Positions 38,996 through 47,923 of a DNA stretch of 64,000 bases are shown in pieces; the first letter of the stretch is position 1; every line of letters begins with the position of its first letter. Source of the DNA: Rhodopseudomonas palustris (GTDB lineage Bacteria; Pseudomonadota; Alphaproteobacteria; Rhizobiales; Xanthobacteraceae); contig JACRJB010000052.1 of NCBI GenBank assembly GCA_016215605.1, positions 211,802-275,801 of the forward strand. The letters run 5' to 3'. The translations under genes and the position numbers were made by a program. Under the pieces are notes generated by a model. It was not told the origin of the DNA. It searched no databases and saw only the letters and a list, made by a program, of their open reading frames with translations.

Positions 38996-39637
38996 TTAGT
39001 TGGTGCGTGAGCTCGGATGCAATGAGGGTGCGTAGCCCGCCGCAAGAGCCCGCAGCGTCGAGGGCGGCGTAACAACAAGCACATCGTCCAGCACACGATC
39101 GACCGGCCGATAGCCGTCGAACGACCAGCACAACGGCCGACCCGCGACGATAAGATAGCAGGCGGAATCAGCGACAGCGCCCCCGCCGCACGCCGCCACC
39201 ATCGCCCCATCGGGCAATTCCCTCACCGCGCACGGCAGCGGATGCAGCCGCTTGGCCCGGCCGTCGAGCCGTTCGCGATGCAGCGTCGCGTCGATCTCCT
39301 TCGCACTGACGCGGGCGCGCCCGTTGCCTTTCGCCCACGCCGCAGCGAAAGCAATCGCGTCGTCACGGCGGCAGTAGTAGCAAGGCCGATGCCCGGCCGC
39401 GAGCGCTGTCGCTTCATCCAGGAAGAACAGCTCGGTCCAGCTCCGCGTCGCCATCACGTCGCGGCGGCGGTCACGGAAGTCGCAGACGCAGGTAATCCAC
39501 GCCGGACTCGACCAGCGCCTCCGCAGCAGCGTCCGCGTCGCCGGGTCGTGTATGATGCCGCGGTTGCCGGTGAACAGCCCGCGGCTCGCCACCGCGACGA
39601 TGTCGCCGAACGGCGTGACGCGGTTCTGCAGCGGCAT
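38996..39637 (-). CDS. Hypothetical protein with Ada-like CxxC segment
   Basis: 213 residues from ATG 39637 (MPLQNRVTPF). I do not recognise the whole protein. The segment ELFFLDEATALAAGHRPCYYC resembles the end of the Ada N-terminal zinc domain, where FFxxxxEAxAAGxRPCKRC supplies two of four Cys ligands. Further Cys lie at CVCDFRD upstream, close to the spacing needed for a four-Cys site. This similarity is by eye. The start of the protein, NRVTPFGDIVA, is followed by a GLFTGNRG region. Confidence 0.6.
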   Translation of the reverse strand: MPLQNRVTPFGDIVAVASRGLFTGNRGIIHDPATRTLLRRRWSSPAWITCVCDFRDRRRDVMATRSWTELFFLDEATALAAGHRPCYYCRRDDAIAFAAAWAKGNGRARVSAKEIDATLHRERLDGRAKRLHPLPCAVRELPDGAMVAACGGGAVADSACYLIVAGRPLCWSFDGYRPVDRVLDDVLVVTPPSTLRALAAGYAPSLHPSSRTN

Positions 39638-39649
39638 GGTTCCTCCTCC

Positions 39650-39730
39650 GTCATTGCGAGCGAAGCGAAGCAATCCTGAGGCCCCGTGCCCCGCGCTGGA
39701 TTGCTTCGTCGCTTCGCTCCTCGCAATGAC
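39650..39730. repeat. Family C inverted repeat, copy 3
   Basis: Same arms and length as the copy at 21507-21587; it lies between gene start 39637 and the end of gpt. Confidence 0.9.
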
Positions 39731-39739
39731 GACGCGGAG

Positions 39740-40258
39740 CTACGCCGCCCCGTCCTTCAGCGGCGGCTGGAAGCTCAGGCCGGTGTCCCACGGAAAGAAG
39801 ATCCAGGTGTCCTGCGACACTTCGGTGATGAAGGTGTCGACCAGCGGCCTGCCCTTGGGCTTGGCGTAGACCGTGGCGAAATGCGCGTCCGGCAGCATGT
39901 CGCGGACCAGCCGCATGGTGGCGCCGGTGTCGGCGAGGTCGTCGACGATCAGCAATCCCTTGCCGGTGCCGCCGCCGAGCGCGGCGGTGGGTTCGGAAAT
40001 GCCCTTCAGCAAGTTCAGCTCGCCCTGCTGGTCGTGGGCGTAGCTCGCCACGCAGACCGTGTCGATCACCCGCAGCCCGAGTTCGCGCGCGACGATCGCC
40101 GCCGGCACCAGCCCGCCGCGGGTGATCGCGATCACCGCGTGAAACGGACCGACCTCGTTCAGCCGCCAGGTCAGCGCCCGGCAGTCGCGGTGAAACTGAT
40201 CCCAGGAGACCGGAAACGGCCGCCGTTCCGTCAAGCCGGCTTCCCCGCCGCTGCCCAT
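39740..40258 (-). CDS. gpt: Xanthine-guanine phosphoribosyltransferase
   Basis: 172 residues. The PRPP-binding loop is [14 protein letters not shown], and [13 protein letters not shown] supplies the PPi-binding loop. The WIFFPWDT end is typical of Gpt, where Trp stacks on the base. It salvages xanthine and guanine to nucleotides. Its start overlaps the end of the upstream thioesterase by 28 bases, so the two are coupled. Confidence 0.93.
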   Translation of the reverse strand: MGSGGEAGLTERRPFPVSWDQFHRDCRALTWRLNEVGPFHAVIAITRGGLVPAAIVARELGLRVIDTVCVASYAHDQQGELNLLKGISEPTAALGGGTGKGLLIVDDLADTGATMRLVRDMLPDAHFATVYAKPKGRPLVDTFITEVSQDTWIFFPWDTGLSFQPPLKDGAA

Positions 40259-40689
40259 GCCTTGTCTGTCCCTATCCGGCGAATCACCGCGGTCGCGGTG
40301 CCGGTCGCCACCACCCTGTCGTTCTGCAGCAATTCGCCGCTGAGCTGGCAGACCTCACGGCCCCGCAATAGCACGCGGCCGACGCCTTTCAACGGACCGA
40401 CCCGTGCCGGGCGGTGGAATTGCACGTTGAGGCTGACGGTGGGGGCGAATTCGTCGGCATCGAGGGTCGCGACCAGCGCCGGCCCCATGGTGTCGTCGAG
40501 CATCGCGGCGAGAAAGCCGCCCTGGACGTGGCCGGCGAGATTGAGAAACGCCGGCGTCGCCTCGAACTTCACTTCGATGCTGCCGCAATCGGGGACCACG
40601 CGGAGAAATTCGATCCCCAGGGTCTTGGCGCAGGGCGGTGGGGGCAAGCGTCCGTCCGCGATCTTCCAGAACACCGAGTCACTGTCCAT
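40231..40689 (-). CDS. PaaI-family hotdog thioesterase
   Basis: 152 residues. The active-site region [20 protein letters not shown] has the HVQGG.......D pattern of PaaI/YbgC-like acyl-CoA thioesterases, with the catalytic Asp in LDDTMG. Acts on acyl-CoA in known members; substrate here unknown. Overlaps gpt. Confidence 0.9.
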   Translation of the reverse strand: MDSDSVFWKIADGRLPPPPCAKTLGIEFLRVVPDCGSIEVKFEATPAFLNLAGHVQGGFLAAMLDDTMGPALVATLDADEFAPTVSLNVQFHRPARVGPLKGVGRVLLRGREVCQLSGELLQNDRVVATGTATAVIRRIGTDKAWAAAGKPA

Positions 40690-40708
40690 GCTCCCTCCGC
40701 TTGAAAAT

Positions 40709-41446
40709 TCATTTGGTCAAATGCAATTCCGCCAACATCTGCTTCACGGCGCTCAGCGCCTGCTGCAATTTCTCAGGGTCGCGCGACCGCACCACCAGAT
40801 TGGTGTTCGGCTTGCGCTCCTCGTCGAGGAACGGGTAGCTGCCGATCATCGTGTCGGGATGCGCCGCGGCGATCGCCCGCAGCGGCCCGCCGATGTCGCC
40901 TTCGCGCGCATCGGCCTTGACCGATTCCGACAGCATCTTCACTCCGGACTTCAATTTCGGCGCGACGATGTCCATCATCGCCTGCATGATCGACGGCACC
41001 CCGGCCATCACGATCACATTGCCGATCTTGAAGCCCGGCGCGATGATCGTCGCGCTCTGGATCAGCTCGGCGCCGTCCGGGATGCGCGCCATCCGCAGCC
41101 GCGCCTCGTTCAGCTCGGCCTCGGAGAACCGCTCGCGGAACCGCGCCACCACCTCCGGGTGATAGCCGATGCCGACGCCGAACGCCTTGGCGACGCAGTC
41201 GGCGGTGATGTCGTCGTGGGTCGGGCCGATGCCGCCGGTGGTGAACACATAGGTGTAGCGGCCGCGCAGCGCGTCCAGCGCCTCGATGATGGCGTCCTCG
41301 TCGTCGGCGACCACCCGCACTTCGCGCAGGTCGATGGCGATATTGGTGAGGTATTCGGCGATGAAGCCGATGTTCTTGTCCTTGGTGCGGCCGGACAGGA
41401 TCTCGTCGCCGATCACCAGGATACCCGCCGTGACGATGTCGCTCAT
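40709..41446 (-). CDS. CinA N-terminal-type molybdopterin-binding domain protein
   Basis: 245 residues from ATG 41446. Starts AGILVIGDEILSGRTKDKN, followed by TTGGIGPTHDDIT, both conserved in the MoaB/Mog-like domain of CinA. The C-terminal nicotinamide mononucleotide deamidase domain of full CinA is absent. Some short members act as ADP-ribose or CoA pyrophosphatases. The thioesterase gene starts 20 bases downstream, so thioesterase, gpt and this gene may be one operon. Confidence 0.88.
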   Translation of the reverse strand: MSDIVTAGILVIGDEILSGRTKDKNIGFIAEYLTNIAIDLREVRVVADDEDAIIEALDALRGRYTYVFTTGGIGPTHDDITADCVAKAFGVGIGYHPEVVARFRERFSEAELNEARLRMARIPDGAELIQSATIIAPGFKIGNVIVMAGVPSIMQAMMDIVAPKLKSGVKMLSESVKADAREGDIGGPLRAIAAAHPDTMIGSYPFLDEERKPNTNLVVRSRDPEKLQQALSAVKQMLAELHLTK

Positions 41447-41656
41447 GACTTTCCTTGTCCCTCCCGGCCTGTGACCGGCCGCCCGACTGACCAGCTGGCG
41501 CTCAATTATGCAGCGCCCCGCCCGTTTTTCGGGCAGCATACTGGACCAGCCCCATAAATCGGTCCACTCCATCCATATCGCGATGGCCCGGGCCTTGCTA
41601 CCATCGTGTTCCGTGCTGCACTCTGGTGCAAACACCTCTGGAATCAGTTTGGCTAC

Positions 41657-43075
41657 ATGGCAGTTGCGTTCGATGAGATGAATGGTCCCGGCGGCGAGGT
41701 TCGCCAGGCCTATCAGGAATTATCCCGCTGGCTGAGCGAGACGCCGCCCGAGGCCCTCACCCATCGGCGCCAGGAAGCCGAGCTGCTGTTCCGCCGCATC
41801 GGCATCACCTTCGCGGTCTATGGCGACGCCGAGGCCCAGGAGCGGCTGATTCCGTTCGACGTTATCCCCCGTATTCTGTCGGGGCGCGAATGGGCGCTGA
41901 TGGAACTCGGGCTGAAGCAGCGGGTCCGCGCGCTGAACATGTTTCTGCGCGACATCTATCACGGCCGCGACATTCTGCGCGCCGGCATCATTCCCGACGA
42001 CCTGATCTTCCAGAACCCGGTGTTCCGGCCGGAGATGAACGGCCAGGCGGTGCCGCACGACGTCTACGTCCACATCGCCGGGATCGACATCGTCCGGGTC
42101 GACGACGAGAACTTCTACGTGCTCGAGGACAACGCCCGGACCCCGTCCGGCGTGTCCTACATGCTGGAAAACCGCGAAGTCATGATGCGGCTGTTTCCGG
42201 ACCTGTTCGCCCGCCACCGCATCGCGCCGGTCGAGCGCTATGCCGACGAACTGCTGACCGCGCTGCGCTCGGTCGCGCCGGCGCATTCGTCGTCGGAACC
42301 GACCGTCGCGCTGATGACCCCCGGCGTCTACAACTCGGCCTATTACGAGCACTCGTTCCTCGCCGACAAGCTCGGTGTCGAGCTGGTCGAGGGCCGCGAT
42401 CTCGTCGTCAAGAACGACGAAGTGTTCATGCGCACCACCGAAGGGCTGAAGCGGGTCGACGTGATCTATCGCCGCGTCGACGACGACTTCCTCGATCCGC
42501 TGACCTTCCGGCCGGATTCCGCGCTCGGTGTCCCGGGACTGATGTCGGCCTACCGCGCCGGCAACGTCACGCTGGCCAATGCGGTCGGCACCGGCATCGC
42601 CGACGACAAGGCGGTGTACAGCTACATGCCGGACATCGTGAAGTTCTATCTCGGCGAGGAGCCGATTCTGAAGAACGTCCCGACCTGGCGCTGCCGCGAA
42701 CCGGGCGACCTCGCTTACGTGCTCGATCACCTGAGCGAACTCGTCGTCAAGGAAGTGCACGGCTCCGGCGGCTACGGCATGCTGATCGGCCCGGCCGCCA
42801 CCAAGGCGACGATCGAGGCGTTCCGCGACAAGCTGAAGCGCGAGCCCGAGGGCTTCATCGCCAAGCCGACGCTGGCGCTGTCGACCTGCCCGACCTGCAC
42901 CGACGCCGGCCTCGCCCCGCGCCATGTCGACCTGCGCCCGTTCGTACTGACCGGCCGCGACCGCGTCACCATCGTCCCCGGCGGCCTGACCCGCGTCGCG
43001 CTGAAGGAAGGCTCGCTGGTGGTCAATTCCAGCCAGGGCGGCGGCACCAAAGACACGTGGATCCTGGATGAGTAG
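41657..43075 (+). CDS. Circularly permuted type 2 ATP-grasp protein (DUF404/DUF407)
   Basis: 472 residues from ATG 41657. Conserved stretches include FDVIPRILSGREW, IAGIDIVRVDDENFYVLEDN, VKEVHGSGGYGMLIGP and FIAKPTLALSTCP, all typical of COG2308 permuted ATP-grasp enzymes. Such proteins are predicted to ligate amino acids or peptides using ATP. First gene of a plus-strand cluster with alpha-E, transglutaminase and Anbu genes. It is full length and intact. Confidence 0.92.
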   Translation: MAVAFDEMNGPGGEVRQAYQELSRWLSETPPEALTHRRQEAELLFRRIGITFAVYGDAEAQERLIPFDVIPRILSGREWALMELGLKQRVRALNMFLRDIYHGRDILRAGIIPDDLIFQNPVFRPEMNGQAVPHDVYVHIAGIDIVRVDDENFYVLEDNARTPSGVSYMLENREVMMRLFPDLFARHRIAPVERYADELLTALRSVAPAHSSSEPTVALMTPGVYNSAYYEHSFLADKLGVELVEGRDLVVKNDEVFMRTTEGLKRVDVIYRRVDDDFLDPLTFRPDSALGVPGLMSAYRAGNVTLANAVGTGIADDKAVYSYMPDIVKFYLGEEPILKNVPTWRCREPGDLAYVLDHLSELVVKEVHGSGGYGMLIGPAATKATIEAFRDKLKREPEGFIAKPTLALSTCPTCTDAGLAPRHVDLRPFVLTGRDRVTIVPGGLTRVALKEGSLVVNSSQGGGTKDTWILDE

Positions 43076-43107
43076 CTCTTCCTCACACCCATCCCCACAC
43101 TTTGCCC

Positions 43108-43210
43108 TCATCCTGAGGAGCGCGCCGACGGCGCGCGTCTCGAAGGATGTGCGCCACCAACCCCATGGTTCGAGACGCCCGCCGTGCCGGCGGGCTCCTC
43201 ACCATGAGGG
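43108..43210. repeat. Family D inverted repeat, copy 1
   Basis: CCCTCATCCTGAGGAGC and GGCTCCTCACCATGAGGG ends; inside, two GTCTCGAA/TTCGAGAC hairpin arms around CGCGCC stems. Copies at 55806-55911 and 63274-63398. This copy lies within the ATP-grasp/alpha-E gap. Confidence 0.9.
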
Positions 43211-43236
43211 ACTGTGCGCGCAGCGCCTGCGAACGC

Positions 43237-43342
43237 TCCTCCCCTCCCCCTTGCGGGGAGGGGTCGGGGGTGGGGGTCCACAACGGGAGCCTCACCTCGT
43301 GTCACCCCCCACCCAGACCCTCCCCCGCAAGGGGGGAGGGAG
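43237..43342. repeat. Family E composite inverted repeat, copy 3
   Basis: CCTCCCCTTGCGGGGAGGGG hairpin on the left and CCCTCCCCCGCAAGGGGGG hairpin on the right; directly follows family D copy 1. Confidence 0.85.
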
Positions 43343-43365
43343 AACGCCGCCCCCGAGTTCGCGCC

Positions 43366-44310
43366 ATGCTCTCCCGCACCGCTGAAAACCTGTTCTGGCT
43401 CGCCCGCTACGTCGAACGCGCGGAGTATCTGGCGCGGACGATCGACGCGACGCTGCGCGTCACCGCTTTGCCGAACACCTATTCGGGCCAGGGCAACGAG
43501 TGGGACTCGGCGCTGCTCACCGCCGGCGTCGCCGGCAGCTTCTACAACCACTACGACGAGGCCAACGAGGCCAACGTCGTCGAATATCTGTCGTTCGCGC
43601 CGACCAATCCGTCGTCGATCCGCAACTGCATCGAAGCGGCGCGGCTGAATGCGCGCTCGGTCCGCACCGCGCTGACCGGCGAGATGTGGGCGACCATCAA
43701 CAGCGCCTGGATCGAGCTGCAGGAAAACTGGAGCAAGGGCGCCAAGACCCGCGAGCAGCTCACCGCCTTCCTGCGCTTCGTGCAGGAGACCTCGCTGCGG
43801 TTCGACGGCTCGGCGTATCGCACCATGCTGCGCAACGATGCCTATTGGTTCTCGCGGCTCGGCGTGCATCTCGAACGCGCCGACAACACCGCGCGGATTC
43901 TCGACGTCAAATATCATCTGCTGCTGCCAGAGCAGGAGCACGTTGGCGGCCCGCTCGATTACTATCAATGGTCGTCGATCCTGCGCTCGGTGTCGGCGCT
44001 GACCGCCTATCACTGGGTGTATCGCCAGACGCTGAAGCCGTGGCTGATCGCCGACCTGCTGATCCTCAACGATTCGCTGCCGCGCTCGCTGGCCTCCTGC
44101 TACGGCAATCTGGTGCGCAACCTCGACCAGATCGGCGTCGCCTATGGCCGCCAGGGCCCGGCGCAGCGCCATGCCCGCGGCATCCGCAACCGGCTGGAGC
44201 ATTCCGACATGGAAGACATCTTCCAGCGCGGCGTGCACGAGTTCATCCAGGAATTTCTCGCCGACAACAGCCGCCTCGGCGAGATCGTCGCCAAGCAATA
44301 TCTGATCTAA
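43366..44310 (+). CDS. Alpha-E domain protein (COG2307)
   Basis: 314 residues from ATG 43366. Begins MLSRTAENLFWLARYVERAE, the alpha-E family hallmark, and is helical throughout; conserved RFDGSAYRTMLRNDAYWF and LGVHLERADNTARILD follow. It is nearly always encoded beside the permuted ATP-grasp protein and is thought to act with it. The frame opens upstream through the repeats, but homology starts at 43366. Confidence 0.93.
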   Translation: MLSRTAENLFWLARYVERAEYLARTIDATLRVTALPNTYSGQGNEWDSALLTAGVAGSFYNHYDEANEANVVEYLSFAPTNPSSIRNCIEAARLNARSVRTALTGEMWATINSAWIELQENWSKGAKTREQLTAFLRFVQETSLRFDGSAYRTMLRNDAYWFSRLGVHLERADNTARILDVKYHLLLPEQEHVGGPLDYYQWSSILRSVSALTAYHWVYRQTLKPWLIADLLILNDSLPRSLASCYGNLVRNLDQIGVAYGRQGPAQRHARGIRNRLEHSDMEDIFQRGVHEFIQEFLADNSRLGEIVAKQYLI

Positions 44311-44462
44311 AGCATGCCTGCTGCACGCGAATCACGGTTTGCGCGCGGCTTTGCGCGGGTCGCAAAAATGCGCGAACAACGGCGATTGACCGAACGCGAT
44401 CGCACCCGAGCCTGATATAGTCCGCCGCGCCTCCGCGCCGCGACGATCCGGAATGCCGAACC

Positions 44463-45287
44463 ATGCGCCTGCGAATTTCCCACACCACGACCTATCGCTA
44501 CGAGCCCGCCGCCACCGGCGTGATCCAGGTGCTGCGGCTGACGCCGGGCAGCCATGACGGCCAATACGTCGCCGACTGGCAGATCGACGTCTCGGCCGAC
44601 ACCAAGCTCGACATGCATCACGACGCGTTCGGCAACGTCACCCACGTGCTGACGATCGGCGCCACCGAGGATCTCACCATCACCGCCGAGGGGCTGATCG
44701 AGACCAACGACACCGGCGGGGTGATGCGCGGCACCGACGAGCGGTTTCCGCCGCAACTGTTCCTGCGCTCGACCGACCTGACCGAGCCGAGCCCGGCGAT
44801 GGCGACCTTCACCCGCGAGATCGGCGGCGCCGAGGGCGACGCCATCAGCTTCCTGCACGCGCTGATGACGCGGCTCAACGACCACATGACGTTCGACAGC
44901 GATCCCACCCATTCCGGCACCACGGCGGCGGAAGCGTTCACGCTGCGCCGCGGCGTCTGCCAGGACTACGCGCATGTGTTCATCGCCTGCGCGCGCGCCG
45001 GCGGCATCCCGGCCCGGTTCGTCTCCGGCCATTTCCTGCGTGCCGACGGCGAGGTGCATCAGCAGGCCGGCCACGCCTGGGCCGAGGCCTATGTGCCGTC
45101 GCTCGGCTGGGTCGGGTTCGATCCCGCCAACGCCATCTGCTCGACCGACGCCCACGCCCGCGTTGCGATCGGGCTGGATTATCTCGGCGCCGCACCGGTG
45201 CGCGGCACGCGCTATGGCGGCGGGCTGGAGACGCTGACGGTCGCCGTCAAGGTCGATCAGGCAGGCCGGCAATTCCAGTCGCAGTAG
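44463..45287 (+). CDS. Transglutaminase-like cysteine protease
   Basis: 274 residues. The N-terminal beta domain begins LRISHTTTYRYEP, as in bacterial transglutaminase-like proteins (COG1305). Catalytic triad: Cys in RRGVCQDYAHV, His in AGHAWAEAYVP and Asp in GFDPANA. Predicted to cleave or form isopeptide bonds. Third member of the cluster, 152 bases after the alpha-E stop. Confidence 0.93.
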   Translation: MRLRISHTTTYRYEPAATGVIQVLRLTPGSHDGQYVADWQIDVSADTKLDMHHDAFGNVTHVLTIGATEDLTITAEGLIETNDTGGVMRGTDERFPPQLFLRSTDLTEPSPAMATFTREIGGAEGDAISFLHALMTRLNDHMTFDSDPTHSGTTAAEAFTLRRGVCQDYAHVFIACARAGGIPARFVSGHFLRADGEVHQQAGHAWAEAYVPSLGWVGFDPANAICSTDAHARVAIGLDYLGAAPVRGTRYGGGLETLTVAVKVDQAGRQFQSQ

Positions 45288-45441
45288 CGTCACCGGCGCC
45301 GCGCAGACTGCGGCAATCGGACGGTGTTGCAAGACTTCCGGAGGGGCTGGACGGGGCCGGTCAAATGACTAGTGTCCGCAGGCCCCGATCCAAGCTGGAT
45401 CGGCCGGCTTTCCCTTTCAGACGACTTGGTTCGAGGACGAG

Positions 45442-46188
45442 ATGACCTATTGCTGCGGAGTGCTGGTTCAGGACGGCCTGGTGATGGTGGCCGACACCCG
45501 GACCAATGCCGGGCTCGACAACATCTCGACGTTCCGCAAGCTGCACGTCTTCAACCGCCCCGGCGACCGCATCATGGCGATCGCCAGCGCCGGCAATCTG
45601 TCGATCAGCCAGTCGGTGCTTTCCACGCTGACCGAAGGTCTCGTCGACGAAGAGACCGGCGAGCGCGAGACGCTGCTGAATGCGCCGACGATGTTTCAGG
45701 CGGCGCAGCGCATCGGCCGCGTCATCCGTCACGTCAACGCCACCGAGGCGCAGGCGCTGAAGGCCGAGGAGATCAACTACGAGGTGTCGTTCCTGTTCGG
45801 CGGCCAGATCAAGGGCGAGCGGATGCGCCTGTTCATGATCTACCCGGCCGGCAATTTCATCGAATGCACCATCGACACGCCGTACTTGCAGATCGGCGAG
45901 CACAAATACGGCAAGCCGGTGCTCGACCGCGCGATCACCTACGACGTCGAACTGTACGAGGCGCTGAAGACCAGCCTGATCTCGATGGATTCGACGATGC
46001 GCTCCAATCTCGGCGTCGGCCTGCCGATCGACGTGCTGGTGGTGCGCACCGACGTCTGCGACGCCGACCTCAACCACCGCATCGAAGCCGGCGAGCCGTA
46101 TTTCCACGACCTCCGCTCGCGCTGGTCCGCCGCCCTCCGCGCCGCCCACAAGAACATCCCGCGGCCGCCTTATAAGGACGCGAAGTAA
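45442..46188 (+). CDS. Anbu (proteasome-like) peptidase
   Basis: 248 residues. N-terminal nucleophile fold starting MTYCCGVLVQDGLVMVADT, with the likely catalytic Thr2 exposed by Met removal, Asp in VADTRTN and Lys in FRKLHVF. These agree with Anbu, the ancestral beta-subunit homologue of HslV and the proteasome. Anbu proteins studied so far form open ring or helical assemblies with weak or unknown proteolysis. It lies 154 bases after the transglutaminase gene and completes the ATP-grasp cluster. Confidence 0.92.
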   Translation: MTYCCGVLVQDGLVMVADTRTNAGLDNISTFRKLHVFNRPGDRIMAIASAGNLSISQSVLSTLTEGLVDEETGERETLLNAPTMFQAAQRIGRVIRHVNATEAQALKAEEINYEVSFLFGGQIKGERMRLFMIYPAGNFIECTIDTPYLQIGEHKYGKPVLDRAITYDVELYEALKTSLISMDSTMRSNLGVGLPIDVLVVRTDVCDADLNHRIEAGEPYFHDLRSRWSAALRAAHKNIPRPPYKDAK

Positions 46189-46274
46189 TTTGTACTGCGA
46201 TTTCGCGCGTAAACTTATGCACGAACGCCGTCTCGCCTTGCCGCGTCCCATCGGCGTTTGCAAACCCTCTCCCC

Positions 46275-46420
46275 GTCATTCCGGGGCGCGCGCAGCGCGA
46301 ACCCGGAATCCATACCCCCTGGACTCGCGTGAACATCCGGCGTCGCAGCCTCGTGGATCATCGCGACGCTAGGGGTTATGGATTCCGGGCCTGCGCCCTG
46401 CGGGCGCATCCCGGAATGAC
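46275..46420. repeat. Family A composite inverted repeat, copy A7
   Basis: Complete copy with GTCATTCCGGGG and CCCGGAATGAC ends, immediately downstream of the Anbu gene. Confidence 0.92.
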
Positions 46421-46452
46421 GAACTCAAATTCCTCATGTGATTCCGTATACG

Positions 46453-46998
46453 ATGATGAGCGAACCGCCGCATTCGTCTAACACTCCACGGGCCGCGTCC
46501 TCCCCGCGCTGGCGCCCGATGACCACCGCCGATCTGCCTGCGGTCAATGCCATCGCCGCAGAAGTTCACGCCGCATATCCGGAAGACCCGGCGGTGTTCG
46601 CCGAGCGGCTGAGGTTGCATCCGGCGGGCTGCTACGTGCTCGACGGCGTCCAGGGCGTGGCCGGCTACGTCGTCAGCCACCCGTGGCGCAGCACCGTGCC
46701 GCCGGCGCTGAACAGCCTGCTCGGCGCGATCCCCTCGCCCGCCTCGACCTATTACATCCACGACATCGCGTTGCTGCCCGCGGCGCGCCGCGGCGGCGCG
46801 GCGGCGGCCATTCTCGCGACGCTGATGCGGCATGCGGCGACGCTCGCCGACAACATCTCGCTTGTCGCGATCGGCGGACCGGTGCAGTTCTGGCAGCGTC
46901 AGGGCTTTACGATCGTGTCCGATCCGAAGCTCGCTGCGAAACTGAGAAGCTACGATTCCGACGCGTGCTACATGGCCCGCGAACTCACCGCGACGTAA
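46453..46998 (+). CDS. GNAT-family N-acetyltransferase
   Basis: 181 residues from ATG 46453; GTG 46438 and ATG 46456 are alternatives, none with a clear ribosome site. Start of the fold is [20 protein letters not shown]. The acetyl-CoA loop is in [19 protein letters not shown], with the R-x-x-G-x-A pattern of motif A, and the tail WQRQGFTIV is typical of GNAT. Substrate unknown. The SDR gene follows 25 bases after the stop. Confidence 0.88.
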   Translation: MMSEPPHSSNTPRAASSPRWRPMTTADLPAVNAIAAEVHAAYPEDPAVFAERLRLHPAGCYVLDGVQGVAGYVVSHPWRSTVPPALNSLLGAIPSPASTYYIHDIALLPAARRGGAAAAILATLMRHAATLADNISLVAIGGPVQFWQRQGFTIVSDPKLAAKLRSYDSDACYMARELTAT

Positions 46999-47023
46999 CG
47001 ACAAAACACGGGATGGAAACGAG

Positions 47024-47788
47024 ATGGCCAACGCCACCAACAAGATCGCAATCGTCACCGGCGCCGGCACCGGCGTCGGCCGCGCCGCCTCACTGGCGCT
47101 GATGCAGATCGGCTTCACCGTCGTACTCGCCGGCCGCCGGCTCGAACTGCTGCAGGAGACCCAGAAGCTCGGCGCCGGCATCGGCGACAGCCTGCCGGTG
47201 CAGGCCGACATGGCCGACCCGGCCTCGATCGCCGCGCTGTTCGACAAGACGGTCGCGAGCTACGGCCGGCTCGATCTGCTGTTCAACAACGCCGGCATGG
47301 GCGCGCCGCCGGTGCCGTTCGAGGATCTGACGCTGGCGCAATGGCAGGCGGTGGTCGACACCAACCTCACCGCGCCGTTCCTGTGCACCCAGCACGCCTT
47401 CCGGATCATGAAGGACCAGACCCCGCGCGGCGGCCGCATCATCAACAACGGCTCGATCTCGGCGCATGCGCCGCGGCCGTTCTCCGCCGCCTACACCTCG
47501 ACCAAGCACGCCATCACCGGCCTGACCAAGTCGTCCAATCTCGACGGCCGCGCCTACGACATCGCGGTCGGCCAGATCGACATCGGCAACGCCGCCACCC
47601 CGATGACCGATCGCATGGTCAATGGCCCCGGCGTGCTGCAACCGGACGGCACCAGCAAGCAGGAGCCGCGGATGGACGCCAAGGCCGTCGGCGACGCGGT
47701 GGCCTACATGGCCGGCCTGCCGCTCGACGCCAACGTGCTGTTCATGACGGTGATGGCCACCAAGATGCCGTTCGTCGGCCGCGGCTGA
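47024..47788 (+). CDS. Short-chain dehydrogenase/reductase
   Basis: 254 residues. NAD(P) motif [20 protein letters not shown] in [10 protein letters not shown], catalytic Ser in [10 protein letters not shown] and YTSTKHA for Tyr and Lys. Classical SDR length. Function cannot be inferred beyond oxidoreductase; possibly co-transcribed with the GNAT gene. Confidence 0.92.
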   Translation: MANATNKIAIVTGAGTGVGRAASLALMQIGFTVVLAGRRLELLQETQKLGAGIGDSLPVQADMADPASIAALFDKTVASYGRLDLLFNNAGMGAPPVPFEDLTLAQWQAVVDTNLTAPFLCTQHAFRIMKDQTPRGGRIINNGSISAHAPRPFSAAYTSTKHAITGLTKSSNLDGRAYDIAVGQIDIGNAATPMTDRMVNGPGVLQPDGTSKQEPRMDAKAVGDAVAYMAGLPLDANVLFMTVMATKMPFVGRG

Positions 47789-47923
47789 GACGGCCGCCCG
47801 CCGCGCGACCCGCTGCGGCGTTTAGGGTTGCTTCCGCTGGCCCGGACGGGCCAGCATGCCGGCATTGATCCATTCATGGCCGAACGGCGCCGGAGCGATC
47901 CGGCACCGATCTCGGAGTGCGCG

